Below, one piece after another: positions 23,765 to 32,064 of a stretch of 64,000 bases of DNA (within the stretch, counting starts at the first letter, position 1; each line of letters begins with the position of its first letter). The position numbers and the translations under genes are program-made. The notes under the pieces were generated by a model, which was not told the origin of the DNA, did not search any database, and saw nothing but the letters and a program-made list of their open reading frames with translations. The stretch is from DATMER01 sp035556715 (GTDB lineage Bacteria; Acidobacteriota; Thermoanaerobaculia; Multivoradales; UBA5704). The stretch covers positions 1 to 64,000 of the forward strand of contig DATMER010000026.1 of the NCBI GenBank assembly GCA_035556715.1, read 5' to 3'.

Positions 23765-24018
23765 TATATACTCAGTGCGGAAATCTATATAGTTTTCCCC
23801 AAAATTATATGCCCAGCGCGGCTGTGTATATAAACGTGTGCCCTACCAGCCCTTTCCGGAGGAAATCCATATACACAGAGCGGCTGTCTATATAGATCCC
23901 CGTCCCGTTATATACCCAGGCAGCCAGTCTATATAGAACTGGCGCCGTCTATATAGTTTTGGAGGAAGGGTATATAGATAGAGGCTCGATCATATGGGCA
24001 GAGGGGGCTACCTATATA
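23765..24018. repeat. Helically phased array of TATATA/CTATATAG motifs upstream of vapB
   Basis: TATATA or a one-base variant occurs at 23765, 23786, 23806 (TATATG-like), 23827, 23868 (CATATA), 23889, 23909, 23930, 23950, 23971, 23991 (CATATG) and 24013. Spacings are 20, 21 or 22 bp, plus one of 41 where the middle position (about 23848) reads CTACCAG. Mean pitch is 20.7 bp. The linkers of 14-15 bp do not repeat. The array starts 24 nt from the vapB ATG, and its last element overlaps the stop of the sigma-54 regulator gene. It is far richer in A+T than its surroundings. Confidence 0.93.
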
Positions 24019-25553
24019 GATGAGAGCTGCCTAAGCAGATCGGGATCGACGCGGCTCTTCACGGTGCGGCGGTCCAGCCCCGTGCGGCGCGCAGCCTCCT
24101 CGTAGCTCCCCGCCTGGAGATAGACGAGCGTGCAGTAGCGCCGCAGGAGGTCGTCGGCCGTCAGCGCGCCGGAGAGGAACTCCTCGGCCAGCCGCTCCCT
24201 CAATCCGGCGCCGCCGCCGTCTCCCGCCGGACGGTACTCCCGCCGGATCAGGATGTTGTTGACGCACTGCGCCAGCTCGCGCACGTTCCCGGGCCAGGGG
24301 TAGTCCAGCCCCAGGTTGGCGCGGATCCAGACCTCCACGTCCCGCGCCAGCTCCTCGGCCAGGTCATCCCCCACGGCGCGCTGCGCCAGGGCAAGGACCA
24401 GATCCGACAGCTCCGAGGGCGAGTCGGCGATCCGCTCCTTGAGCGAGGGGGTGGCGAGCAGGTCCGAGCAGAGGCGGTAATAGAGATCGGCGCGGAAGCG
24501 GCCGGCGCGCATCTCGGCGGCCAGGTCGCGGTTCGTGGCCGCCAGCACCTTGCCCTGGAAGCGGCGGGTCTGGCTCTCCCCCAGCCGCTGGAAGGTGCGC
24601 GTCTCCAGCACCCGCAGCAGCTTCACCTGGATGGCGGGCTCGACCTCGCCGATCTCATCCAGGAAGACCGTGCCGAGCGGCGGGCAGACCTCCAGCCAGC
24701 CGGAGTGGTCCGACACCGCGCCCGTGAACGCACCGCGCCGGTGGCCGAACAGCTCGGACTCGATCAGCGTCGGCGACAGCGCCGACAGGTTCAGCGGGAA
24801 GAACGACTCCGCCCAGCTCTCCCGGAACGTGCCCGAGTCCGGGTCGAACGGGATGTAGCGCGACCAGGCGATGGAGCGGGCTACGAGCTCCTTGCCCGTG
24901 CCTGAGGGGCCGGTTACCAGGGTCGTCACGTCCCCCAGGCTGCGGTAGAGGGCGCGCAGGTAGCGCCGCAGGTCGTGCGTGAAGATCGACTGCCAGACCT
25001 GCGCCCGCAGCCGCGCCGCGGGCAGCGAGCCCCCCACGATCGAGCGGAAGGTGAAGTGGAAGGCCCGGCGAATCTGGAAGAAGCAGGCGAAGAGGTGCGC
25101 CGCGTCGAACGGCTCCTCCCGGCGCGGACCGGGCAGGTCCTGGAACCACCGCAGGTCTTCGGCAAAATCGCGGTAGAAGCCAAAGGTCGCGCGCCGCTCC
25201 CCTGCCTTCGGATCTTGAATGGCCGTGAAGAAGCGCTCCTGATATCTGCCGTAGAGGACGTAGAGGACGAGGTCGCGGTAGAGCCCCAGGTCCTCGCGGG
25301 AGGGGCGGGCACCGGCCAGGCGCTCGCGCAGGGAGGTGGCCAGCTCCTCGGCCTTCGGCGCGATCCGCGTCAGGTTCGGGTTGTCCGCGTCTCCCCGCGA
25401 GTGCCAGACCACGTCGAACGGAGTGAACTCGTCTCCCAGCGCTTGGCGCTCCCAGAGCAGGCGCTCCGTCCCGAACGGGTTGCCATAGGTCAGACGGGAG
25501 ATGGCCTCCACCAGCTCGCGCTCGCGGTCGGACAGCAAGGCTCGGCTCGTCAT
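24012..25553 (-). CDS. Sigma-54-dependent transcriptional activator with an unrecognised N-terminal domain
   Basis: A 513-aa bacterial enhancer-binding protein. The AAA+ domain (about 205-420) has Walker A GPSGTGKE, an intact GAFTGA loop (HRRGAFTGAVSD), Walker B GTVFLDEIGE and the LLRVLETRTFQRLGE segment. PWPGNVRELAQCVNNIL follows. A Fis-like helix-turn-helix is at the end (YEEAARRTGLDRRTVKSRV). Residues 1-200 are helical, with many Arg, Phe and Trp, and match no receiver, GAF or PAS that I know. GGAGG precedes the ATG. Its stop codon lies in the first element of the TATATA array. No vapBC promoter of -24/-12 type was seen. Confidence 0.92.
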   Translation of the reverse strand: MTSRALLSDRERELVEAISRLTYGNPFGTERLLWERQALGDEFTPFDVVWHSRGDADNPNLTRIAPKAEELATSLRERLAGARPSREDLGLYRDLVLYVLYGRYQERFFTAIQDPKAGERRATFGFYRDFAEDLRWFQDLPGPRREEPFDAAHLFACFFQIRRAFHFTFRSIVGGSLPAARLRAQVWQSIFTHDLRRYLRALYRSLGDVTTLVTGPSGTGKELVARSIAWSRYIPFDPDSGTFRESWAESFFPLNLSALSPTLIESELFGHRRGAFTGAVSDHSGWLEVCPPLGTVFLDEIGEVEPAIQVKLLRVLETRTFQRLGESQTRRFQGKVLAATNRDLAAEMRAGRFRADLYYRLCSDLLATPSLKERIADSPSELSDLVLALAQRAVGDDLAEELARDVEVWIRANLGLDYPWPGNVRELAQCVNNILIRREYRPAGDGGGAGLRERLAEEFLSGALTADDLLRRYCTLVYLQAGSYEEAARRTGLDRRTVKSRVDPDLLRQLSSI

Positions 25554-25606
25554 CGTGGGCCTCCGTACATGTGGTGCATGGCCACTCTACACCAGGTGTC
25601 GGCGCC

Positions 25607-25652
25607 GGACACGGACTAAAAGGACATAAAGGACCTAAAGGACTGCAAGGAC
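25607..25652 (+). repeat. GGAC repeats on a 9-bp pitch
   Basis: GGAC occurs at 25613, 25622, 25631, 25640 and 25649, exactly 9 bp apart, in the form GGACNTAAA, with one more at 25607. It lies in the divergent gap between the sigma-54 regulator and the VIT/VWA gene, whose ATG is 88 bp further on. The GGAC core recalls the CACGGAC units between mutS and tsaB. Confidence 0.8.
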
Positions 25653-25739
25653 AGCACTGCCCTGCCTTTCTTGCTTCGGGCACAGCGCTCGCTCTATCGG
25701 ATTGCAACGCGGGGTTCCTCGCGAACAAAGGAGACCGAC

Positions 25740-27821
25740 ATGAAAGCTTGGAGACTGGTCCTGCTGGCGCTGGCCGTCTGTGCCCCCGCCGCCACCCCCG
25801 CAAACGCCGCGGGGCTGCTCGTCGCCGACGGCGGCTTCGGCGGCGTGCTCGAGATCCGCGAGCAGGATGTGCGGGTCACGATCAACAACGGCGTGGCCGT
25901 GACCCAGGTGGAGCAGGTCTTCCGCAACACGGAGGACCGGGTGGTCGAGGCGCTCTACACCTTCCCCGTGCCCAAGGGGGCCTCGGTGGCCAACTTCAGC
26001 ATGTGGATCAACGGCCGCGAGATGGTGGGCGAGGTCGTCGAGAAGGAGCGCGCCCGCCAGATCTACGAGAGCTACAAGCAGCCGCAGAACCGCAAGGACC
26101 CCGGACTGCTCGAGCAGGTGGACTTCAAGACGTTCGAGATGCGGGTCTTCCCCATCGCGGCCCGCGCCGAGCAGCGGGTGCGGATCACCTATTACCAGGA
26201 GCTGGACTTCGACCACGACTGGGCCACGTACGTCTACCCGCTGGCAACGGACACCCGGCAGGACGTCGATTCTCGCACCCGCGGCCGCTTCGCCCTCACC
26301 CTGGACGTGAAGTCGGAGGTGCCCATCGAGGAGATGGAGAGCCCGAGCCACCGCGACGACTTCGTGGTGGTCCACCACGACGACAACCACGCCCAGGCGA
26401 GCCTGGAGGCCGACCAGGGGGATTTGAACCGCGACGTGGTGCTCGCCTTCCACCTGGAGCGCCCGCGCACCGGCTTCGACCTGATCGCCTCGCGGGCCCC
26501 GGAGAACACCGGTGAGGACGGCTTCTTCCTCCTCACCCTCACGGCAGGCGAGGAGCTGGCCGAGAGCGATCAGGACATGGACTACGTGTTCCTCCTGGAC
26601 GTCTCCGGGAGCATGGACGAGGACGGCAAGCTCGACCTCTCCCGCGGCTCACTGGGCGCGTTCATCCGCGCTCTCGGTCCCCGGGACCGCTTCGAGGTGT
26701 TGACCTTCAACGTGGCCGCGCAGGAGCTGTTCCAGAAGCTGCAGACCGCGGACGACCCCGGCAAGGCCACGGCGGTCGAGTTCCTGGACGCCCAGCGCGC
26801 ACGCGGCGGCACGGTCCTGGAGCCGGCCCTGCGCGCCGCGTACCGCTACAAGGACCCGGCCCGGCCGCTCAACGTGGTCGTGCTCTCGGACGGCATGACC
26901 GACCAGGGGGAGCGCTCCATCCTGCTCCGCCTGATCGGCGAGCGGCCCGAGGGCACCCGGGTCTTCTGCATCGGCGTGGGCAACGAGGTGAACCGCGCCC
27001 TCTTGGAGCAGCTTGCTGAAGACGCGGGCGGCCTCGCCGCCTTCGTCTCCCGGGGCGACAGCTTCGAGCGCCAGGCCCAGGCCTTCCGCCGCAAGCTTGT
27101 GCGGCCCGCGGCCAGCGACCTGGAGATCCGGATCGAGGGCGCTGACGTGTACGACCTGGAGCCGCAGCGGCTCCCCAACCTCTACCACGGCATGCCGGTG
27201 CGGCTCTACGGCCGCTACCGCAGCGCCGGTCCGGTGAAGCTCCACCTGAAAGCCGACGTGGGCGGCCAGCCCCTGGAGCGGACGGTCGACCTGGATATCC
27301 CCGAGGATCCCAAGGACGCGGAGAACCCGGAGATCGAGCGCATGTGGGCCTGGCACCGGGTGCAGAGGCTGCTCAAGGACGCGGACCGCGCGGGCTCCCG
27401 GAGCGGCGTGTTGGACGAGATCGTGCGTCTCGGCGAGGGCTTCTCGATCGTGACCGAGTACACCTCGTTCCTGGTGCTGGAGAACGACGCCGAGTACAAG
27501 CGCTGGCAGATCGAGAGGCGCAACGCCCTGCGCATCGAGCGCGACCGCCGTGCCCAGGCGCGGGTGCGGGACGAGCTAGACCGCATCCGCGACAAGACCC
27601 TGGCCGGACTCGGCCCCGAGGCCGTGGAGCAGCGGGCATCTGTAAACCCTGTCACCCCGGCTGCGGCTCCCCCGAGAACGGCGCCCGCCCCCGCTCCGGC
27701 TCAGCCGAGCAACCGGGGTGACGTCGATCTCGGCGGCGGCGGTGCGCTCGATCCTTTCAGCATCGGGTTGGTCCTGCTCCTGGCAGCGGCGAGTCTGGCG
27801 GCTTCCCGGCGGCGGGCCTGA
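25740..27821 (+). CDS. VIT and VWA domain protein with a GlyGly-CTERM-like tail
   Basis: A 693-aa exported protein. The start MKAWRLVLLALAVCAPAAT, with AAAGGAG before it, gives a signal peptide. A VIT domain (about 25-155) contains EQVFRNTEDRVVEALYTFPVPKGASV (family TFPLP-type segment). The VWA domain (about 280-450) has an intact MIDAS start, FLLDVSGSMDEDG. A beta domain and a charged helix follow. The end is Pro/Ala-rich, then a GGGG stretch, a hydrophobic helix (FSIGLVLLLAAASLAAS) and RRRA. This resembles a GlyGly-CTERM signal, and a rhombosortase gene lies at 60861-61484. Substrate and partner are unknown. Confidence 0.9.
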   Translation: MKAWRLVLLALAVCAPAATPANAAGLLVADGGFGGVLEIREQDVRVTINNGVAVTQVEQVFRNTEDRVVEALYTFPVPKGASVANFSMWINGREMVGEVVEKERARQIYESYKQPQNRKDPGLLEQVDFKTFEMRVFPIAARAEQRVRITYYQELDFDHDWATYVYPLATDTRQDVDSRTRGRFALTLDVKSEVPIEEMESPSHRDDFVVVHHDDNHAQASLEADQGDLNRDVVLAFHLERPRTGFDLIASRAPENTGEDGFFLLTLTAGEELAESDQDMDYVFLLDVSGSMDEDGKLDLSRGSLGAFIRALGPRDRFEVLTFNVAAQELFQKLQTADDPGKATAVEFLDAQRARGGTVLEPALRAAYRYKDPARPLNVVVLSDGMTDQGERSILLRLIGERPEGTRVFCIGVGNEVNRALLEQLAEDAGGLAAFVSRGDSFERQAQAFRRKLVRPAASDLEIRIEGADVYDLEPQRLPNLYHGMPVRLYGRYRSAGPVKLHLKADVGGQPLERTVDLDIPEDPKDAENPEIERMWAWHRVQRLLKDADRAGSRSGVLDEIVRLGEGFSIVTEYTSFLVLENDAEYKRWQIERRNALRIERDRRAQARVRDELDRIRDKTLAGLGPEAVEQRASVNPVTPAAAPPRTAPAPAPAQPSNRGDVDLGGGGALDPFSIGLVLLLAAASLAASRRRA

Positions 27822-27877
27822 GCTTTTCACGCTTTGGCAGAGCTCCTGCAAGGTCGGACAGAGGGAGGGAGCATGCA

Positions 27878-28891
27878 ATGAGATCGAAGAAGCCACGCGT
27901 CGTCGTCGTCACCGGAGCCTCCGCCGGAGTGGGCCGGGCCACGGTCCGAGCCTTCGCCGAGCAGGGAGCCCACGTGGGGCTCATCGCCCGCGGCCAGGAC
28001 GGCCTCGACGCCGCGCGCCGCGAGGTCGAGGAGCTGGGGGCCAGGGCGCTTGCGCTTCCCCTCGACGTGGCCGACGCCGCGAAGGTGGAAGAGGCCGCGG
28101 CCCGCGTCGAGCGGGAGCTCGGCCCCATCGACGTCTGGGTCAACAATGCCATGGTGTCGGTCTTCTCCCCGGTGCGGGAGATGGAGCCCGAGGAGTACCG
28201 GCGGGTGACCGAGGTCACTTACCTCGGCTACGTCTATGGCACCCTGGCGGCGCTCAAGCGCATGCTGCCCCGGGACCGCGGGGTGATCGTCCAGGTGGGA
28301 TCGACGCTGGCCTACCGCGGTATCCCGCTCCAGTCCGCCTACTGCGGGGCCAAGCACGCGATCCAGGGCTTCTGCGACTCTCTGCGCGCCGAGCTTCTCC
28401 ACGACAAGAGCCGCGTGCGGGTGACCATGGTCCAGATGCCGGCGCTCAACACGCCGCAGTTCGGTTGGGTGAAGAGCCGCCTCCCCCGCCGGCCGCAGCC
28501 GGTGCCGCCGATCTACCAGCCCGAAGTGGCGGCGCGGGCCATCGTCTGGGCCGCCGCGCACCCGCGCCGCGAGGTCTGGGTGGGAGCGCCGACCGTCGTG
28601 GGCATCCTCGGCAACAAGCTCGCCCCGGGCCTGGGCGACCGCTATCTCGCCCGGGCCGGCTACGACTCGCAGCAGTACAACGGCCTGGACGACCGCAACC
28701 GCGCCAACAACCTCTGGGAGCCGGTGCCGGGCGACCATGGCGCGCACGGCGACTTCGACGAGCGCGCCACGGAGAGCAGCCCGCAGCTCTGGGCGACCAC
28801 GCACAAGCGCGGCCTGCTCGCCCTGGCCGGCGCCAGTATCGCCAGTATCGTCGGGCTCGCCTGGGCCCTGCGCCCGTCTACTACCAGATGA
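27878..28891 (+). CDS. Short-chain dehydrogenase/reductase with a C-terminal membrane tail
   Basis: A 337-aa SDR. The NAD(P) motif is TGASAGVG, then the NNAM variant of NNAG. The catalytic Ser is in QVGSTLAYRG, with YCGAKHA as the Y-x-x-x-K motif. After the fold (about 250 residues) there is an extension, and a hydrophobic segment near the end (GLLALAGASIASIVGLAWAL) suggests a tail anchor. The substrate cannot be told. Its last 11 bp overlap the convergent DUF998-like gene. Confidence 0.9.
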   Translation: MRSKKPRVVVVTGASAGVGRATVRAFAEQGAHVGLIARGQDGLDAARREVEELGARALALPLDVADAAKVEEAAARVERELGPIDVWVNNAMVSVFSPVREMEPEEYRRVTEVTYLGYVYGTLAALKRMLPRDRGVIVQVGSTLAYRGIPLQSAYCGAKHAIQGFCDSLRAELLHDKSRVRVTMVQMPALNTPQFGWVKSRLPRRPQPVPPIYQPEVAARAIVWAAAHPRREVWVGAPTVVGILGNKLAPGLGDRYLARAGYDSQQYNGLDDRNRANNLWEPVPGDHGAHGDFDERATESSPQLWATTHKRGLLALAGASIASIVGLAWALRPSTTR

Positions 28892-29558
28892 TCCGGGCCG
28901 AGTGCCCCAGCCCGAGGAGCGCCACGGCCACGCAGGTGCCGGCCAGGGCGAGCGCGCTGAGCCGCGGCCGGAATCCGAGCAGCGCCCCCATGCCGAACAG
29001 GCTGGCATAGAGGTTGGGCAGGAACATCAGCGGCGACGCCCCCACCGTGGCGATCCAGGTCTCGTTGAACGGGTTCGGACAGGCGTCGTTCGGCACCAGG
29101 AGCACGAACCCCAGCGCCATCAGGCCCAGGAGGGCCTCCTCCCGCCGTCCGGAGCGGTAGAGCAGGGCCAGGGCGGCCGCAGCGAGGAATCCGATCCCCG
29201 TCAGCGCCAGGTTGAAGGATAGCATCGGGCCGACCTCCCGAAACGCCTCGGGCGCGGACAGCCGGAATGGATAGAGCTGGTGCACGGTCGAGGTGCAGAT
29301 GAAGGAGAGCGGCAGCAGGATCCAGACTGCGGAGGCGAGCCTTCCGCCCGCCGGCCGGGCCGTGCGCCGGCTGCGCCAGATGCCGAGGGTGACGTAGCCG
29401 GCCGCGAGGACGAGCGTGATCACTCCGCCCACGAAGGCCGGCACGAACCAGGAAGGGAAGCTCCGCGCCCGGGGGACCAGGTCCCAGCCCGTCTTCGCCG
29501 TGAGCGCCGCGGCGGCGGCGAAGAGGACCGCGGCGAGGCCCGCGATCCGCGGAGTCAC
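28881..29558 (-). CDS. DUF998-like multi-pass membrane protein
   Basis: A 225-aa protein with about six hydrophobic segments. The pattern of helices, a VHQLYPF loop, and a loop with NDACPNPFNETW before the fifth segment resembles DUF998-type proteins, which have no assigned role. It could instead be an unassigned family. Convergent with the SDR and followed by a small lipoprotein gene on the same strand upstream. Confidence 0.65.
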   Translation of the reverse strand: MTPRIAGLAAVLFAAAAALTAKTGWDLVPRARSFPSWFVPAFVGGVITLVLAAGYVTLGIWRSRRTARPAGGRLASAVWILLPLSFICTSTVHQLYPFRLSAPEAFREVGPMLSFNLALTGIGFLAAAALALLYRSGRREEALLGLMALGFVLLVPNDACPNPFNETWIATVGASPLMFLPNLYASLFGMGALLGFRPRLSALALAGTCVAVALLGLGHSARIIW

Positions 29559-29577
29559 CCGGAGCGCCCCAATCGGG

Positions 29578-30024
29578 TCAATCCGGAATGCAGCGGCAGC
29601 AGTCCGGCGGCACCAGGGCCGGATGTTGTCCCGCGGGACAGGCCGCGCAACGGACGTTCGAGCAGTCCTTGGTCATGTCGTTGCCGCCGAGCGGCACGCA
29701 CTTGCAGCAGTCCGGCGGGTGCAGGGCCGGGGTCTGCCCTTCCGGGCAGTCCGCGCAGCGGACGTTCGAGCAGGGGCCGCCCGGGCCGCCCTGCTGGGCG
29801 CTCGCGCTCCCCACGGCCTCCGTCGTCCCGGAAGCCATCCCGGTGCCCATGCTGCCCGATCCGGTGTCGGTCGTGTTCGTCTCGGTCGTCGCGCTGGCTT
29901 CGGCCGGCACGGGCACCGCCCCGGGCTCGGTCGACGTGTCTCCCGCCTGTGGTCCCGAGCTGGCGCAGGCGCCGAGCACCAGGACGACCATCAGGGCCAT
30001 CATCAGTATCCATAGTCTCTTCAT
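29578..30024 (-). CDS. Lipoprotein with two Cys-rich repeats
   Basis: A 148-aa protein with a lipobox (MVVLVLGACA) and a Thr/Gly/Ser-rich linker (about 25-80). Two near-identical repeats of 27 residues follow: CSNVRCADCPEGQTPALHPP-type, each with six Cys ending in DCCKCVP or DCCRCIP. The repeats are separated by a short GGNDMTKD spacer. The Cys pattern may form disulfide knots or bind metal; I know no family for it. It is upstream of the kinase cluster but in a separate gap of 75 bp. Confidence 0.75.
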   Translation of the reverse strand: MKRLWILMMALMVVLVLGACASSGPQAGDTSTEPGAVPVPAEASATTETNTTDTGSGSMGTGMASGTTEAVGSASAQQGGPGGPCSNVRCADCPEGQTPALHPPDCCKCVPLGGNDMTKDCSNVRCAACPAGQHPALVPPDCCRCIPD

Positions 30025-30099
30025 GAGGCCTCCTCTCCGTATGCCACTCTCAAGTACGGAAGGGAAGCAAGGCCCGCGCCTGGAGTTTGACCCCTTGGT

Positions 30100-32061
30100 C
30101 TACCGCCGGGTGGCCTGGAGAATCGCCTCCTGGAGCGTCTGGAGGCTGACGGGCTTGGTCAGGTGGGCCGTGAAGCCGGCCTCGCGGCTGCGCTGGATGT
30201 CCTCGTCCATGCCGTAGCCGCTCAAGGCGATGCCGCGCAGGCCGTGGCCGGCGAGCTCGCGCATCAGCTCGAGGCCGCTGCCGTCGGGCAGACCGAGGTC
30301 GCTGATGACCAGATCGAGATCCGGCTTCGGGGTTTGCGCCGCTTCGAGGGCGCCGGCCACGGTCCCGGCCACGGTGACCTCGTGCCCCAGGGTGCGCAGC
30401 AGGTCGGCCATGGCCTGGGCGGTGTCGGCGTGGTCCTCCACCAGGAGCAGGCGCAGCCCCCGGTCGAGCCGCGGCTCAGCCTCCCGCGGGAAGGTCACGA
30501 CCGTGTCGTCGAGGTCGCGCTCCGGCACGCCGGCCGGGATGCGGACGGTGAAGGTGGCTCCCCGGCCGGCGCCCTCGCTCGCGGCCGTGAGGTCTCCCCC
30601 GTGCAGGCGCACCAGGGCACGGCTGACGGCGAGGCCCAGGCCCAGGCCGCCGAAGCGGCGGGTGATGCGGCGGTCGGCCTGCTCGAAGGCTCCGAAGATG
30701 CGCGGCAGCACGTCGGGCTCGATGCCGATGCCCGTGTCCGAGATCTCCACGAGAACCGAGTCTTCCAGACGCGAGCGGACCGTGATCGTGCCCCCCTCGG
30801 GGGTGAACTTGCAGGCGTTGCTGAGCAGGTTCCAGAAGACCTGGGTCAGGCGCGCGGGGTCGGCCCAGGCGATCAGGCGCCCGGGCGCAAGCTCGGTGAC
30901 GAGGTGCACGCCCCTGACGGCCATCTCGCTCCGCGAGCTGCGCAGGGCGTGCGCCAGGACCTCGGCCACGTCCGCGGGCTGGCGCTGCAGCACGAGCTTG
31001 CCCCGCGCCACGCGAGTCAGGTCGAGGAGGTCGTCAATGAGCCGCGCCTCCAGCTCCACGTTGCGCCGGATGACCGTGAGATGGCCGCGCAGGTCGGCGG
31101 GGAGGCGGTCGTCTTCCTGGAGGCTGGAGACCAGGGCAAGGACCGGCGTCAGCGGCGTGCGCAGCTCGTGGCTGAGCGTGGCGAGGAAGTGATCCTTGGC
31201 CTCGTTGGCTGCCTTGAGCTCCTCCTCGGCGCGGCGGCGGTCGCTCACGTCCACGGCGCTGCCCACCACTCTCATCGGCCGCCCGGCCTCGTCACGCACG
31301 ATGAAGCCGCGGTCCCAGACGTATACCCAGCGGCCGTCCTTGTGCCGGACGCGGTACTCGGCGCTGAAGAGCGGCTCCCCGGAGGCGATGGAGGCGTAGA
31401 TGCGCTGGCTCGCCTGCTCCCAGTCCTCGGGATCGATCTGCCGGGTCCACCACCCCACCTGGTGGTCCACCTCCTCGGGGTGCCAGCCCAGCAGGTTGAA
31501 CAGCCCCGGGGACCGTCGCACACGGTCGTTGAAGACGTCCCAGTCGTAGACCAGGCCGCTGATCGCCTCGGACGCGAGACGGAAGCGCTCTTCGCTCTCG
31601 CGCAGCGCCTCCTCGGCGCGCCGGCTGCGCTCCAGGGCATCGGCCGCCATGTGGGCCTCGGCGAGCAGGTCGCGCTCGCGCTCGGCGGCACGGCACCGCT
31701 CCCGGCGCTCGCGCAGGCGGACCATGACCCGGCAAAGGAGATCGCGGGGATCGAACGGATCGAAGAGGAAGTCGTCCGCGCCCGCCTCCAGAGCCAGGAT
31801 GCAGGCATCGCGATCCTCTCCCAGGAGGACCACCGCGGCCTCACGCTCGCCGCCCAGGTCCCGCAGCTCCCGCAGGATATCCAGCCCGCCATCGCGAACA
31901 CCGGCGACGACAGCGTCGGGACGGAGCTCCCGGAGGATCGCCGGCTCCGTGGATTCCACGACCTGCCAGCCGGAGAAAACCGCGCGCACCCGCTGCCGCC
32001 GCCCGGCATCGGGATCGGCGATCAGGACCAGCCCGGGCTCGCTGTCGGGACGCTCGGGCAA
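30100..32061 (-). CDS. Hybrid histidine kinase: degenerate REC-PAS-HisKA-HATPase-REC
   Basis: A 653-aa protein. An N-terminal receiver-like domain (1-120) has Asp in LIADPDAG but Gly at the phospho-acceptor place (PDAVVAGVRDGG), so it is probably not phosphorylated. A coil (120-155) and a PAS domain (156-275, with a PAC segment YRVRHKDGRWVYVWDRG) follow. HisKA has LATLSHELRTPLTP, and the ATPase has N, G1 (DTGIGI) and GGLGLGL boxes. A terminal REC (about 535-650) has the acceptor Asp in VISDLGLPDG and Lys in LTKPV. It is the last gene of the kai-kinase run, 3 bp behind the next kinase. Confidence 0.93.
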   Translation of the reverse strand: MPERPDSEPGLVLIADPDAGRRQRVRAVFSGWQVVESTEPAILRELRPDAVVAGVRDGGLDILRELRDLGGEREAAVVLLGEDRDACILALEAGADDFLFDPFDPRDLLCRVMVRLRERRERCRAAERERDLLAEAHMAADALERSRRAEEALRESEERFRLASEAISGLVYDWDVFNDRVRRSPGLFNLLGWHPEEVDHQVGWWTRQIDPEDWEQASQRIYASIASGEPLFSAEYRVRHKDGRWVYVWDRGFIVRDEAGRPMRVVGSAVDVSDRRRAEEELKAANEAKDHFLATLSHELRTPLTPVLALVSSLQEDDRLPADLRGHLTVIRRNVELEARLIDDLLDLTRVARGKLVLQRQPADVAEVLAHALRSSRSEMAVRGVHLVTELAPGRLIAWADPARLTQVFWNLLSNACKFTPEGGTITVRSRLEDSVLVEISDTGIGIEPDVLPRIFGAFEQADRRITRRFGGLGLGLAVSRALVRLHGGDLTAASEGAGRGATFTVRIPAGVPERDLDDTVVTFPREAEPRLDRGLRLLLVEDHADTAQAMADLLRTLGHEVTVAGTVAGALEAAQTPKPDLDLVISDLGLPDGSGLELMRELAGHGLRGIALSGYGMDEDIQRSREAGFTAHLTKPVSLQTLQEAILQATRR

Positions 32062-32064
32062 GGC

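Noticed and set aside
23765..24018. CRISPR array reading of the TATATA repeats
   Set aside because: The repeats are only 6-8 bp and palindromic and the spacers 14-15 bp; no cas genes are present.
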